The notes beneath the pieces are model-generated. The model was not told the DNA's origin and did no database searches. It saw only the letters and a list, made by a program, of their open reading frames with translations. From Diphasiastrum complanatum (Eukaryota > Streptophyta > Lycopodiopsida > Lycopodiales > Lycopodiaceae), in the NCBI GenBank assembly GCA_029204225.1, contig MU832001.1:28358-92357 (forward strand): 64,000 bases of DNA, read 5' to 3'. A program made the translations under genes and the position numbers. Positions 1 to 13,300 of the stretch are shown here, piece by piece (positions within the stretch are counted from its first letter, which is position 1; the number at the start of each line of letters is the position of its first letter).

Positions 1-656
1 TATCTAGAAGGCAAGCATTCACTCTCTTTAGTATAGCCATCTATTCTGGTTCATGCTTTCAAGACATACTTGGTACGCCATAGACCACTGACTGTATGTC
101 ATTGCCTAAGCCACTTTCCACAAGACACATATGTCAGCAGCCCAAGCTTTTGAGACAAAATAGCAATGGTAATGTATGCCAAACAAACCATTGTTCTTCT
201 TCTTTCTAGACTTTGTTTGGAAGGCCTATGCACATTCTCAATAGTATCCAATTTCTTTCCTTTCAGAGAAGTACAGCCTTGCTGATTATTTTGTTGAAGT
301 TCATTTTGTTAAACAATGGCAAGAAAAAAACATCAAAAGTCTATAGTAAGATCCTTCAGAAAACTTATTGTATCACCTCATGTGAGAAAACAGTCTTTGA
401 ACATGATGAAGCTGATTCCTAGCCCTATTGGCTGTCTCCAAAAAATGAAGACGCATCTGAAAATCTCCCACTTATATTCCAGCGACTACCTGCAATGACT
501 CATCCTAAGAATATTGCTTTTTCCCTTTACCTCTTCCGAGTTCACGTTGTGATACGCAGCTGTTTGTCCTGTCTAGCGATCTAGTCACCCTTTGATAGTA
601 AGCGCTTCAAAACTGAACGAAAAACACTCAGATTGAAATTTAGCATTAGTGAAGAC
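1..656. other. Left edge, non-coding
   Basis: No exon of the paladin-like gene and no transposon coding sequence seen. By position it is probably part of the last paladin-like intron, between exon 17 and the missing final exon. Confidence 0.4.
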
Positions 657-2508
657 TCGCTTTGAAGCCCGTTCCGAGCCAAAAGGGTCGGAACGTCGGA
701 ACGTACTGTACGTTCCGGAACGTACTGGGTCTGAACGAGTTTATTTACAATCTAAAAAAAGTCAATACAATACCCTGCTGGCCCGCGAGGAGGGAAAGTG
801 CACCTACATGCAGTTTGGGGGTGAGCTTAGGGTGAATGTGTTGTCCTTTTTCTGTCATCATTGTTTTGGTATGTCACTTATCATACCAAAACTATGTCAT
901 TGTTTTTTCTGCCGTTCTACGGTATTTTATTTTAAATACTTTAATCTTCTTGTTTGATCATGGGTTTTCCCATCATTTTTAATAAAATCAGGGATAACCT
1001 TTGATCACACTCCAGGATTCAATAGTGATCATAGTTTCGATTTTGAGATCTCATTTGGTAAGTTTTTTCCACATCAGTTTTTCTTAAGTTTTTTCGTTTT
1101 TTCTTTCAGCATGTATACACGTGTGTGAACGTGTTCATTTTTGCTTTTCTCAAGTTCTTGTAGATTTCTGCAAATCCCACTACGTAGGCTAGAGTTAGGG
1201 ATTTTTTAGACATTTTTTTAGGGTTTCAGTAAACTTTAGCGTTCGGTGTGTGTTTTGTATTTTGTTTTTCAAGTTTAGTGGTTGAGTTGCTAGGGTTCGT
1301 TCAGATTTAGAGTTTGCAATTTTTTTTTGGGGATTTTTTGAGTTTCTGGTTTAGGGTTCATCATGCCTAGGCCGTCATATTGGGATGAGGTGTAGCTTTT
1401 ACAGGATGAGGATGGTAGGTATGGGGGAACTGGTGCTAAGCGTTGGAAATTTCCCTTCTGCTTTTCTGATTACTCCATCACACTCACCAAAGTGAGGGCT
1501 CACCTCGTCGGTTCATCTCAGGGGGCCACAATTGGCATACGAGGTTGCCCCATGGTTCTAGAGGCAAAGCGGCATTGTATGATTGAGACTTACTCACGGT
1601 CAGGCACATCAGTTCCTATAGCTCCCACACCTGTTGTTGCACCAGTTGTTAGTCAGGGCCCTTCCTCTAGCCATCAGCCATGAGTGGCTCCCTCAAGCAT
1701 TCTTGACAGGATTAGATAGGCATGTGTTGCTACATTTGCTTCCACTAGCCGATACGTAGGGGGTAGGGGTAGGGGCAGATCCAGAGGGTTAGGCGTTGGA
1801 TCTAGCTAGGGCAGGAGTCAGTCTGCTAGAGCTAGAGGCAGAGGCAGATCTGGGCGGCTTGTGGCCCCTCACCAGACGTTAGAGAGAGCCCCATCTTAGC
1901 CTTAGATGATGTCTCACCATAGGTTTTATTGTCACAATACTATTTTATCATACATGCACTGTTTCTTTATGTATCGGATGTTTTTTTGCTTACGTTTATG
2001 GCTCTTCCCTAAACCCTGTTCTCATTATATGATGGTTATTCTCTGGTTCCATTACGTTTCATCAAGAATGTTCCATGGGTTTTACATAATTTCATGGTTT
2101 TGTTCATAATTTTATGGTACTAGGTCGGGGATCGTAGTTTAAATGGAAAATTTAGCCGAGCACAGTAGATTTTTTAATTGAGATATTACTAGTGAAATAT
2201 TCTCCAAAGAATTGAATACATTTGCATTTGACTTGTAGGTGCAAACAAATCCTTTGTTCGTTTGTAATTGTTCTTATTGACGGGAATTGGATTCCTGGGA
2301 GGTATAGTATTGAAATCAATAGTAGCTCTCTTCACAATTGAAGTGTAGTATTCTCAAGTCAATTCTAGTCCATTCCCAGCACTGCTAGTTAATTACAATT
2401 ACTTGTAGATACTTTTCTGATTTTTAGGGGCAATGCTGCATTTTTTAAAAATAAACCCTTTCTATGAAAAATACGTATTTTTTTTTTTCAAGGGAACGGG
2501 CAACTAAG
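657..2508 (+). mobile_element. Internally deleted hAT-like transposon, copy A
   Basis: The right end (read inwards) begins CTTAGTTGCCCGTTCC. The left end is TCGCTTTGAAGCCCGTTCC. The flanks carry a candidate 8-bp target duplication with one mismatch, gtgaagac (649-656) and gtgaagag (2,509-2,516), and 8 bp is the hAT length. Inside, a BED-type zinc finger (about 1,363-1,600) is joined to a Gly/Arg-rich C-terminal tail (about 1,740-1,900), so the catalytic core is missing. The left subterminal part (665-735) is full of CGGAACGT and its complement. The right 770 bp matches copy B in inverted orientation. It lies in the last intron of the paladin-like gene, on the opposite strand. Confidence 0.7.
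1363..1683 (+). pseudogene. hAT transposase N-terminus with BED zinc finger, broken
   Basis: An ATG at 1,363 opens MPRPSYWDEV and is cut by an in-frame TAG at once. Beyond it come KRWKFPFC, TKVRAHLVGSSQG and GIRGC, matching the W-x-C..C-x(n)-H-x-L..G..C layout of BED fingers in plant hAT transposases, with the first Cys replaced by Phe. A Pro/Ser-rich stretch then ends at the TGA at 1,681. No DDE or dimerisation domain follows. Confidence 0.6.
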
Positions 2509-3043
2509 GTGAAGAGGTATTTTACTTCCCTAAAAGCCTGAAATGAGACATTGCTCTCTTAACTAAAATCTACAGCCAGACGGCCAGCCTCACTGTTATG
2601 CCTTCACCCTCAATTTTAAAACAGCCACCAGTATGATGCATCCTTAAAATTGCTCACTAAGAACTCTCTTATAAACTTAGCAGGACTCCAAAGTGAGTTT
2701 TATAGCCCCCATGGAATGTGTGAGTTAGAGAATTTTGGGTTTTTGTGTGAAAATGGTATCTAATCTCCAAAAGGATGTTTCTGCTACAGATTTACATGGT
2801 TCTAGAATTGGATGATTGCAAATGTGAGTGACTGATCTTGTCAGCTATATAAATCAGAGAGTTGCCCAAATTAAAAGATTTTCAAGCTAAGTTTTTCCAG
2901 ATGATTTCATATTTTGAAATCACGCAGAAGTTACTCCACATTTAGCAATGTACAATCATGGTCATAATAGAAAGCATCTAACTTGTTCAGCAGAAGCTCC
3001 ATAGAAGGTACTGTGTTGAATCCAAATGAAAGAAAAGACTTAC

Positions 3044-3346
3044 CGGTCTATCACATCATCAACCTCAGCTTTGATAGCAGGACCATTTGGAATGACTCTT
3101 GTCATGCTCAAAATATCTCGATACTCCCCACCTTTATATAAATCGCTATCATCCAAAGATTTCAGAGTCGATTCATCCATAGGTAAGCATGTCAAAGAAA
3201 GTGCATCTGGAGCACTCAAGGGTGCTGCTGATAAGGTTGCCAATTTCTTTTCTGCTTTTAATCTGAGACAAGTGATTGCCATAGCATAGGTGACCCCTCC
3301 AAATCCAGTGTGTGAAATGAAAACATATTCCACTTTCTCCCCAGCC
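3044..3346 (-). CDS. Paladin-like exon 17 (degenerate third loop)
   Basis: 303 bp. Encodes AGEKVEYVFISHTGFGGVTY, the third loop without catalytic Cys or Arg, then YRDILSMTRVI and ends DDVID plus two bases before gtaagt. Family homologues continue with about 65-85 residues that I cannot find between 1 and 3,043 on either strand. Confidence 0.92.
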
Positions 3347-6300
3347 CTGTTGATGTCCAAGAATGAAAGATCTGAGTACACACATAAACATGCAAAAACA
3401 TATCCACAACCATAGGAATGTTCACACGAAAACCTTCTTGACAAGGATGTGTGATAGCTTAGTTGTTGATTATGGATTTATGATTATCTAATCTAGTATC
3501 AAGTTCACGGTTAGCTTGCTCATGTGAAGTCCATGCCAAGAATATCTACCTGTAATACTGCTTGTTTTCAAGAAAATATTCAGTGAAGGCAAGAACTCTC
3601 CCCATTGTAGCCTCGTGATTTGTTTCAGACTCAGCAGAAACACGATGCAAATATAAATAAGACGCAAGTCGAAAATCAAAATCAAGTCAATATAAAGCCC
3701 ACTCAACATCTGAAAATGCCAATACTCCACTTGTCTTAAAGGCTAAATAATGGTGAGAACTCCAGCTAGTAGGAGCTCAATAGCACAAAGAACTATCATG
3801 CATAATGTTTGAGGTTTCAAGTTTCCTGAAAGAAAAGTATCGATTCAAGTACCAATAAAAGCTAGTCACAATCTACTTACACTAATACGGTTCTCAGCCA
3901 ATACCAAAATGAGCCAGTGTCAACCACCCTAAGCCCCATAATACTGCTTAAAAAGCAATAAGCCCACTCTTCTCATGACAATTCACAGCAACAAATATGC
4001 ATCGTTCAAGCATTTCAAGAAGTTTAAAGAAAAGGAGAAAGAGCGATACCTCGAAGAAAGGCAGGGAAAGGTGGCAAGCTAGTAAAATTATATTTTATGC
4101 GTTAATCCAGAACCGAAGGTCAACTCATAACACTATGTCAAATCAAGCTCATGATGTAAGAACTTCTAAGGCTCATAACTCAAATCTCAGAAACTCTTGC
4201 AGGCATGAACACTAACACACAAGTCAATCGCCAGAAATAGACATTCAGGTATCTAGACGAAACAGACTAAGCAAAAAGAATTTAACTTATTTATGCGAAG
4301 ATAAATACACATGAACATATCTTTTTCTTTCCACTTTTCTTTCATATGAGACGCTTCCTGAGTCCCTTATCCCTTCCGTAATCCTCTGCTCTTGCTAGAC
4401 GAAACAAACTAAGCAAAAAGAATTTAACTTATTTAAGCAAAGATAAAACATATCTTTTTTATTCCACTTTTCTTTCATATGCAACGCTTCCTGAGTCCCT
4501 TATCTCTTCCCTGATCCTCTGCTTTTGCTAGACCATAAAAAGACATTACTTCCTGTACTGATATTACTGGCACTTATATCCAGATTGGGAGATCCTTTAA
4601 GTTTTCAGATTGATAGAAAACTATTTTCAGTTTTCCACAGCAGTGATCAATCCATAGCAGTCTACATATATTTTCATTGAAACAAATTAGAATATCAACG
4701 CTAATAAACAGTCGTGCACTACATTACCAGGCAAAGGAGCATACCTGTCTAGTCTATGCTGAATAGCATCAACATCTGTGGGTAAAGCAGCTCGTTCTCT
4801 TGATAAAGGGATCCTCTTGTAGTCCACCCTGTAACCCTCAGCCTTCAGGGAAGCATAAACTTCCGCCGGTGTCTTGACTGCATCGGCTGTGATTGTCTCC
4901 CAGTATCCAGTCACATCTGATTGGTTGGTTACTGAGCTGTACTCTTCACGATGCAATAATATACGACCACCTGACTTGTAAGCTTCTGCCAGAATATCCT
5001 CTTTCAATCTGCTTTCCATCTTCTCTACCTTAAGAGATTATGAGCCAACCACATACAACAACCTTTGTAAATAGAATCGATTTGATAAACATGAATGCCG
5101 CACAAATTTACTTACTAGTCCCTGGTCATTCCAATTGAAATTAAGAACTTTCATAAAGTACACAATGTAATCTCTATCAAATTGTAATAACAAACAGTGT
5201 TGAGCAAAGCCTTCAAAAACTCGCAACTGGCAAATGTACAAAGCCAAGCTCTAGGGGAGTAAGACTCAGTAGTGGTGAGCAGATCTAAGCACATTAATTG
5301 GTTCCAACTGTCTTGAGCATAACGGATAATAGATCTGCGCAGCCAGCCTCTCTAACATCCATTTGCGAGATCATGGTGCAAGTGTAAGCACTTAGTGTAA
5401 CGCATGATGAATAAGAAAAGGGCAAAGATTATCTCGACTTCAAGTCACTTAATTATAGAAGAAAGAAGAAACTGCAAGATGTGCAGGTGATGTTTATTTA
5501 TCTGACATTTTTAGATATGAGGCAGCAATTAGCAGGTCCAACATTAGCATATCAGATACGTAATTCAAGGGAGGTTCAACTCAAATAGTTTAAGTTTCTG
5601 GAGACAGAAATGCACTATGCTCAACCCCAAGTAGCAATACATCAGTAAACAGTGCATGTTATCTGAATCGGTACAGTGTAAGCCCTTAATTGGGAGCCAA
5701 AGCTTGGAGAGACAAAAGTCCGAAGGAATCTCTACAAAGATTTTCTTTTGTAAGCTTACCATTCCCAACTAAATGCCATCATGTACTATGAAGCAGTTCT
5801 GCACATTCTCTTCTTTCCTTTAATGAGTGTAAATGATGTGGATGTACATGGACTAGATAACTGGCCTGACTATCTGATATAAGCTCAGAGAATTTTTTGA
5901 AGCAGAGGAATATGTAAGTTGATAGCGGGACCTCGAGAGGAATTCTGAAAAGACTAATGGCAAAGTCACACATATATATATATTATATGGACATTGGATG
6001 TCAGACCAAACGCTCTCAGAAATTGAAATGAATAGACCTTGAATTGACTTACCACGGGGCCTTTAATCCCTGTATATTTCAGTGTGCTCACAGGCTGGTC
6101 AAGCTCTCGAAGAACGAATGGGTTACCATGTATGTACACAACTGCCTCTTCCCTCAAGTCTGTCACTATTGCTTTATAGCCTTCACCTGGACCAGATGTT
6201 GGTCCCGTTTGCAATTGAGAAAGCACCAACTTGGCTCCCTCAACAGTTGGGGTTGCCATGCTGTGAATGGGTAAGCCTTGCACCTGCACACATCAGGTAT

Positions 6301-7277
6301 GAGTACGTAGATTGTCAATCAAAACCGCAAGCAGATATGACTCTTTTCCACTTATAACTACACAAACCATTATTTTTCACAAAACTTGGCTCCTTGAGAT
6401 AGAAGAATATGTGACATGGCAGAGTTTTGGGACACTGTTTCTGACTAGGAACAAATAGTCAGAATCTAAGAAAAATATAGAAGCAATAAGATCTTTCGAT
6501 ATGCAATTATTGATGTTGTTGTTCATTGATCTCTCACAGTGGACCTGCCTCTAGCTATCTGTTTAGAATATGTCAATTCGTGGAAGGGTCCAATGATGGA
6601 AGGGTCCAATGTAGACGACTGGGATCAGGAAATAGTAGGACAGGAAATAGTAGGACAGATAGTTGCAGCGAATCACGATTCTGCGATTCGCAGCCCAGAA
6701 TCGCCAGAAAAAAAAAATTACTTTCAGAAAAAAATTTGGACGTGAAATGAACATTTCAGGTCCAAAAAAATTTCTGAAACTACTGAAATTAGACCTGAAA
6801 CTACCGTAATTGTAATCGTCTGTTTTTTCTCTCTACTGATACCCATATTGCCTAGATTTTTTTTCTGAAATAAAAAAACAACGATTCTAGAACGGGGGCT
6901 GCGACTATGATATTATGCTAGATAGAAACTGAAAATATTTTTTCACGTTTGCTTATGGGATTTACTTCAGAGTCACGTATTAGATGATCAAGGCTCACTC
7001 TTCTTATGGTCAACGCAAAGTTCTACCCACGGCACCTGGTACGGCAAGGGTGCTGTGAGTGCCGTACAGGTGCCGTGGAGCGACCTTTTTTTTTAAACTA
7101 AGAATTTCTTTTTTTCACTAAAAACTGAACAAAATGTGCCGTGGTACGGCACTTGCCACGGCACTCAGACCCCACGACACCTGTGCCGTAGGGAACTTTG
7201 GGTCAACATTAAATTAAAAACTCTAATTTTTACGTGGACCAATCAAAAGCTTTAAGATCCATTTTGTCCATCTTGTG

Positions 7278-7313
<36 letters not shown>

Positions 7314-10300
7314 CTCTCTCTCAATCAAGGGAATAGCCACACTTTCAGTAGTACTGAGTTTTTATCTACAAGTAACAATAGTGTCGATTATTGATGTAAA
7401 GGTTTTAAAGCTATAATTTTTCTCTAAGATCAGCTAGATCATTGTACTTAGTTGATATTGCTTTATTATTTCTCATTGTAAAGGGCTATAGAACCTGATA
7501 AGGTAATCTTGTAACACTCAGCCAAAGGAATGCCATTGGAACCTTCTCAAATCGGGTAGATCAATGCGAGATTCTGATGCGAATAAACTCCTAATGGTTT
7601 TTTTCCAACTTGATAGGGGTCTACAATGAAGACATATAACATATGGGACAATCTTCAGGCAGTCTAACTGTATGTGCAAATCCTAATCAATTCAATTCTT
7701 CTGGGATTCAGTTAGAAGGAAGCTGAATATATGTGAACATAATAATAATATCTTAGTTGCCCGCGGTTCTGTTCTGGAATGCATTCAGAACGCATTCCGT
7801 TCCAGAACGGGCCCTTGAAAAAAAACGTATTTTTATACAAAGGATTTTATTTTTAAAAAATGCAGCACTGCCCCTAAAAATCAGAAAACTAACTACAAGT
7901 ATTTGTAATTAACTAGGAGTGCTGGGAATGGACTAGAATTGACTTGAGAATACTACACTTCAATTGTGAAGAGAGCTACTATTGATTTCAATACTATACC
8001 TTCCAGGAATCCAATTCCCGTCAATAAGAACAATTACAAACAAACAAAGGATTTGTTTGCACCTACAAGTCAAATGCAAATGTATTTCCTTCTATGGAGA
8101 ATATTTCACTAGTCATATCTCAATTCAAAAATCTATTGTGCTCGGCTAAAATTTCCATTACGATCCGACCCAGTAACATAAAATTATCAACAAAAAGCAT
8201 TCTTGATGAAACGTAATGGAACAAGAGAATAACCATTATATAATGAGAACAGGGTTTAGGGAAGAGCCATAATCGTAAGCAAGAGACATCCATAAAATAG
8301 TTTTGCGTTCGCCATACATCCGATACATAAAGAAACAGTGTATGTCTGATAAAATAGTACTCTGAAAATAAATCCTATGGTGAGACATGATCTGAGGCTA
8401 AGATGGGACTCTCTCTATACATTTGGTGAGGGGACCACGAGCCGCCCAGATCTGCCTCTACCTCTGCCTCTAACTCTAGCAGACTGACTCCTGCCCTGGC
8501 TAGATCCAACGCCTAACCCTCTGGATCTGCCCCTACCCCTACCCCTACGTATCGGTGGGGCGGTAGAGGTACTGGGGGCACAATCTCCTGGCTCCTGATC
8601 AAACTGCACATACAAGTCGGCTAGGCTGGGCCTACTGCTGGATCTGCCAGTACCCCTAGCTCGTACACTGCGAGCGGAGCTGCCATCAAAAAATCCCTCC
8701 GTGCTCAACATGGTCTCCAGTAAGCAGTCCAATGTCTCGTCATCCGGCTCTGCCTAGGTCTTTGCATCTGGATCGACATACAGGGGTACAGGAAATGTGT
8801 GTGAAGTCAAAGCCCGATGCTGCCTCCTCCTGCCCATGGTCTACATCCTCTGATGGGCGCGCATCTCATAAGACAGTTTCTATACAGTTTCCACAACTCA
8901 AAGTGTATAGGTGGGCAATTAGCTTGTGTATATTGTGTAGTAGTACTTTTTTACAAGAAACAGTTACAGACGGTAATATTTTTCTGGATGATACTTCTTG
9001 CTATTCAAAGGACATAGTTGAAATTTTTAATAATTTGTTTCATGACTTCAATAATTTCTTGACTGGTACCAGTAATGAAGCTGCTTGTTGGAGTGAACGG
9101 TTTTCCAGCTATAAGTGCTTTGAATTCACATAAACATTGTTGCTTTGGTACAAACAGATAAATAAGTTTAAATCAGGATGCTTCTCCTGACATAGAAACC
9201 AGTAGCCAAAAAAGAAATACCTTGCATATATTTGGGGCACCAGGAATCCCAGGAATCCCATCAATACTGACTGTCTTCTTTTGGCCTGGAAAGAAGTAAA
9301 CTTTAAGTATTGATCCCTTTCCCAAGACAGAGCCATTGCGTGCATTTATAGTTGCTTCAATTTCAGCATCTCCCTTGTTCGAATCGGTGAAGTTTCGAAT
9401 CTCTATTTCCTAAAAACAAAAGTCAATCTCATTCACATTAACAGTGTAAAATGCTATCAAGTTTTTCAGCTTGGTAGGAAATGTGGCATTGCAGCAAAGG
9501 TATCAAACTTAAATGGCTTATAAGTTAACAGTTTTGTAGGATGCTCTCATAGTTTCATAAGATTATCAGAACCTACTGGTAGGGCAAACACTTGTGCCGG
9601 CCGTAATCGCATGCTCCGTCTCATCTGTCTAACTTCGGGCCGCTGATGAAGCCACACTTTGAATGGCATGCCAGAATATCCAGAATGACAGTACCCATCA
9701 AATGCCTCACTTGCAAGATAACTCGAGAAAGCAATAAGCATAAAGTAACGCTCCAGATATTCCACACCACGATTGAGAGCTGCTCTCCTGACATGGCCTT
9801 CAAGGTTTTGTTGGTTAAAAACCTTCCTGTATTGGAGTACAGCCTGACGTAGGTTTTGCATTGCTGCACAGTGATCAATGACTGCATCTAGAGCACCTCT
9901 TGCTTCAGCAGCATTTTCTAGTAATCGAGTAACCTTTCGTACAATGGGAATATCATCCATCACAAATCCAGATGCAGATCTCTGTCGTTCTATTTTTGGT
10001 GACTCATCTTCTCTAGAATAAATATTTGTTTCACCATTGCCCTCTTCTCCACTGCTACACCCACTGTCAGGTTCAGAATTTTCCGCAACACTTAGTGGCA
10101 TCCTTATAGGTCTTCCGTATTCACAGCGTAGCTTTACAAGGCAAGCTATGACTGTGCCTGTTGTTGTCCGTCCTCGCCCCATCTTTGCACATCACAGTAC
10201 TAAGATTTAAATAACGTCTGTGAAAAATATCAATTGAGCTAGTAATTTTGTTTTTATAAAAACAATGGTCTACTGGTTATATAGATTCCTTGATGCGTAT

Positions 10301-13300
10301 ACCTGGCAGTTAAATACCAATAAGGTATTAATAGGTGCTGAGGCAATGTTAGAAGCAATGATCTCGAAATCAGAACTTTTTGGGGCCTTCCCATCAGTGA
10401 TAGGAACACGTCTGTACTGGACACTAAAACCTTCAGATTCCAAGCCCTTAAATACTTCCAATGGTGTCTTCACCACTTTTGGGCTGACAGGCTCCCAAGC
10501 ACCAAAAATTTGTCCATCTTCTGTTTCATGATTCACCATAATGGCGCCATTAGATCTATCTGCCTCCCGTAAGACATCCTCTTTTAATCGTGCTTCCATT
10601 TGCTCCACTCTCTCTCTGTCGATGCCCTGCCAAAGCAAGAATAAACGAAGGATGCAAGCTCTGAGCAATTGATTGGGAAGATTAGAAACTGAAACTTGCC
10701 ACGTTTTAAGCTGTAAGGCCAGAAGCTTTGACCAACATTTGGTTAATTATGAACTTGTATCTGTTTCAGCTTTGAGAAATAAAGCATTTGAGGATTCAAC
10801 TTGTAGCCTTCACAGTTAACGAACAATCCCTAAGGGGCCAGATCTCCTTATCCCTTGACAGATGAATGAGGGATTACGTTTTACTGTTTATGTATTGGTG
10901 TGGAACTTGCTTGTTTCTTAGACATTTGAGGACAAGTAACTTACTGTATATTCAAGCATATTCTTGAATGGTCGTTCAACCTCACGCAGCACAAATGGTT
11001 TCCCATTTATGTAAATAACAGGCTCTTCACGCATGTTATGCCATAGCACTGGAACCCCCCCTTGATCGCCACCAATTTTTGTTAATACAGCACGCATGCC
11101 ATCTACTGTTGGATTAGCAACACCATAAACAGGAAACCCTTGCACTTTTCTGAAGTTTGGAGCTCCTTCTACCCTTTCTGGAAGGTTCAAATTCTGACAA
11201 CCTGGATAATGATCACTTTTCAGAACAGTCTGCCTGCCAAGAACTTTTCCGGTTCTGGAAGCAACAATTGTTTCAATTTTAGTTGGGCATCCATGTCCAC
11301 GTGGAGCTGTCTGTTTGATGAAACCTGGAGGGGGTTTCCCATAACCTAAGGCACGCATTGGATCCCGCCTTAATAATCTGTAAATCGCACATTCAGTAGG
11401 CTTTCAAAGACTTGTTGTATGAAGATCAAGTTGCGTATTTAGTAGTTCAAATGCAAATTTCTTTTTCCATTATTGGTACAACATTCAATCAATGCTCTGC
11501 ACTTTGTGTTTCATAAGGTCAAACTCTTGAAGACATGCTTCTATATTTCTGAGTCATTTCAGCCAAAATTGATCCCCACAAAATGCCATAAAAATAATGA
11601 GCATCATTGGCTTATGTGATTTTTTAACAAGAATGCCTATCCATGCACAAAGGATGATCAAGCATGCATCCGATGATGACTTGAGCCCCTAAGAAATTGT
11701 TAAGTTTACCATCAAAGCAGCGATGCATCCAAAAACTGATAAGGTAGGAGCCCATCTAGATTTATGGGGCTATTTTCATATGGAGGGTTCATATTCACAG
11801 ATAAATGATCAGCAACACATAGAACATTGTGAGTTTGCATGACAGGTAAGCAACAACCACACATGAAACATGATAGTTTTTGCACAACTAATATGACTTA
11901 CTAACTTTGTGCTGTCACTGCCATAAAATTGCAACAACAGTATTCTTTAGACAACTCACCTTCGTAAAATGCTGTAAAGCTCTGGTCTAGCACTCATCCA
12001 CTGCTGAAAGTCACTTAGTCCAGGGGTTCTTCCAGCCAGGGCGGATTGGTCAGTGTGAATGTATACAGCAAAACAGATGAGAAAGTAGTACCGCTCCAGA
12101 TACTCTACAAAGAGTGACAGAGCTGCTTCACGCTTCCTCTCATCTGTTTGACGTTTTATGCTATTTCGATAGACTGCTATTGCTTCTCGTAAGTTCTACA
12201 AAAATATCAGAAGAATTTTAATGCAGTCAAATCAAAATCAATACACAAAAGGAAATGCCAGCTTAAATATTAGTGCTCTTCATGGATGTTGTTTTTATGC
12301 TTCTTTTGCCTTATCTGCGGATTTTGTGAGGCTAGGAGACTCTCTTCTTACCTGCATCTCAGAACATCTATCTATGACATTATCAACCTGCTTCTTTCCT
12401 TCAATACCGCCCTGCCAATAAAGGGTTACAATTTATATCAGAAGTAACTATGGTAAGCGAGGCTCACGTGAAGCCTTTTTGAGCAAACATCATTTTTATA
12501 AAATTCAGGTAAAATGCTTCCATGGCATTGAGTACCTCCAAAACACGAATAAGGCTACGAATTACTGTATATTCTCCTCTCCTAAAAGACTCTTCATTAT
12601 CTGGGACCTCGTAGTATTCATCCTCAGCTTCAAGGACTTGACCTCTGGAGCTTATCCTCCGGAGACCTTTAGACATAACAAGAGAATCTGAGACACACCT
12701 CGCTTGCTAGCATTTGCAGTCAGGCAAAAAAAGTACACGTACAATTCTTAAACTTGCTGAAGATCATCACATTAATTTAAGGCTTGTTTCAGACACGTGC
12801 AGTGACAGCGCATACAAAAAAATGTAGTTACTGAACCCTTGTTCCTGAATGAATAAGAGATTCCAGCAACCTATGTAAGTCCAGATTGATGCTGAAAGTG
12901 AAGGCATGATAAAAATAAACTATTTGGAGACTTACAGTGGTGATCCTCTCCTTTGGGTCAGGAGTTGTCCATTGCACAATTGAGGACATACAGGATAAAA
13001 AGAATGAGGTGGAATGACAGATCAAAATCATGTAAGAATCAAGAAGACTGTGAAGGAGCCGGAAACAAAGTGAGACATGGGCAAAAGCACATGGGAAAAA
13101 TTTGTGAAAACTATTTTTGACCTAAAGAATAACAGATGTAATTAGAAACTAGTGGTTATCAGGAAGGGATTTAAAGTTTTGGTACAACTTCACGGGACAC
13201 AATGGATCATGAGCAACATTGTTGAAGAAGGTAGCGGGATGGAGAATGGAACTATTCATTTCAATCAAATTATAAAGTAATACTAAGCTTAGCATTGTGC

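Noticed and set aside
1-3043. Search for the last paladin-like exon
   Set aside because: I read both strands for the expected C-terminal motifs (RRYFFLITFRSYLY-like) and found none, so no exon is annotated.
6044-6357. Plus-strand frames of 76 and 91 codons
   Set aside because: Antisense shadows of paladin-like exon 15.
7234-7416. Ser/Leu-repeat frame
   Set aside because: Translation of the (TC)n microsatellite; the same holds for the frame at 61,164-61,430.
8732-9133. Plus-strand frame of 133 codons
   Set aside because: Overlaps the hAT copy B on the other strand and has no recognisable motif.
9547-9576. Extension of exon 13 to the stop at 9,547 as a protein end
   Set aside because: The phase-0 donor gtaggt at 9,576 joins exon 14 in frame and gives the expected family sequence. 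Ending here would lose repeat 3.
10265-10531. Plus-strand frame of 88 codons
   Set aside because: Antisense to paladin-like exon 12.
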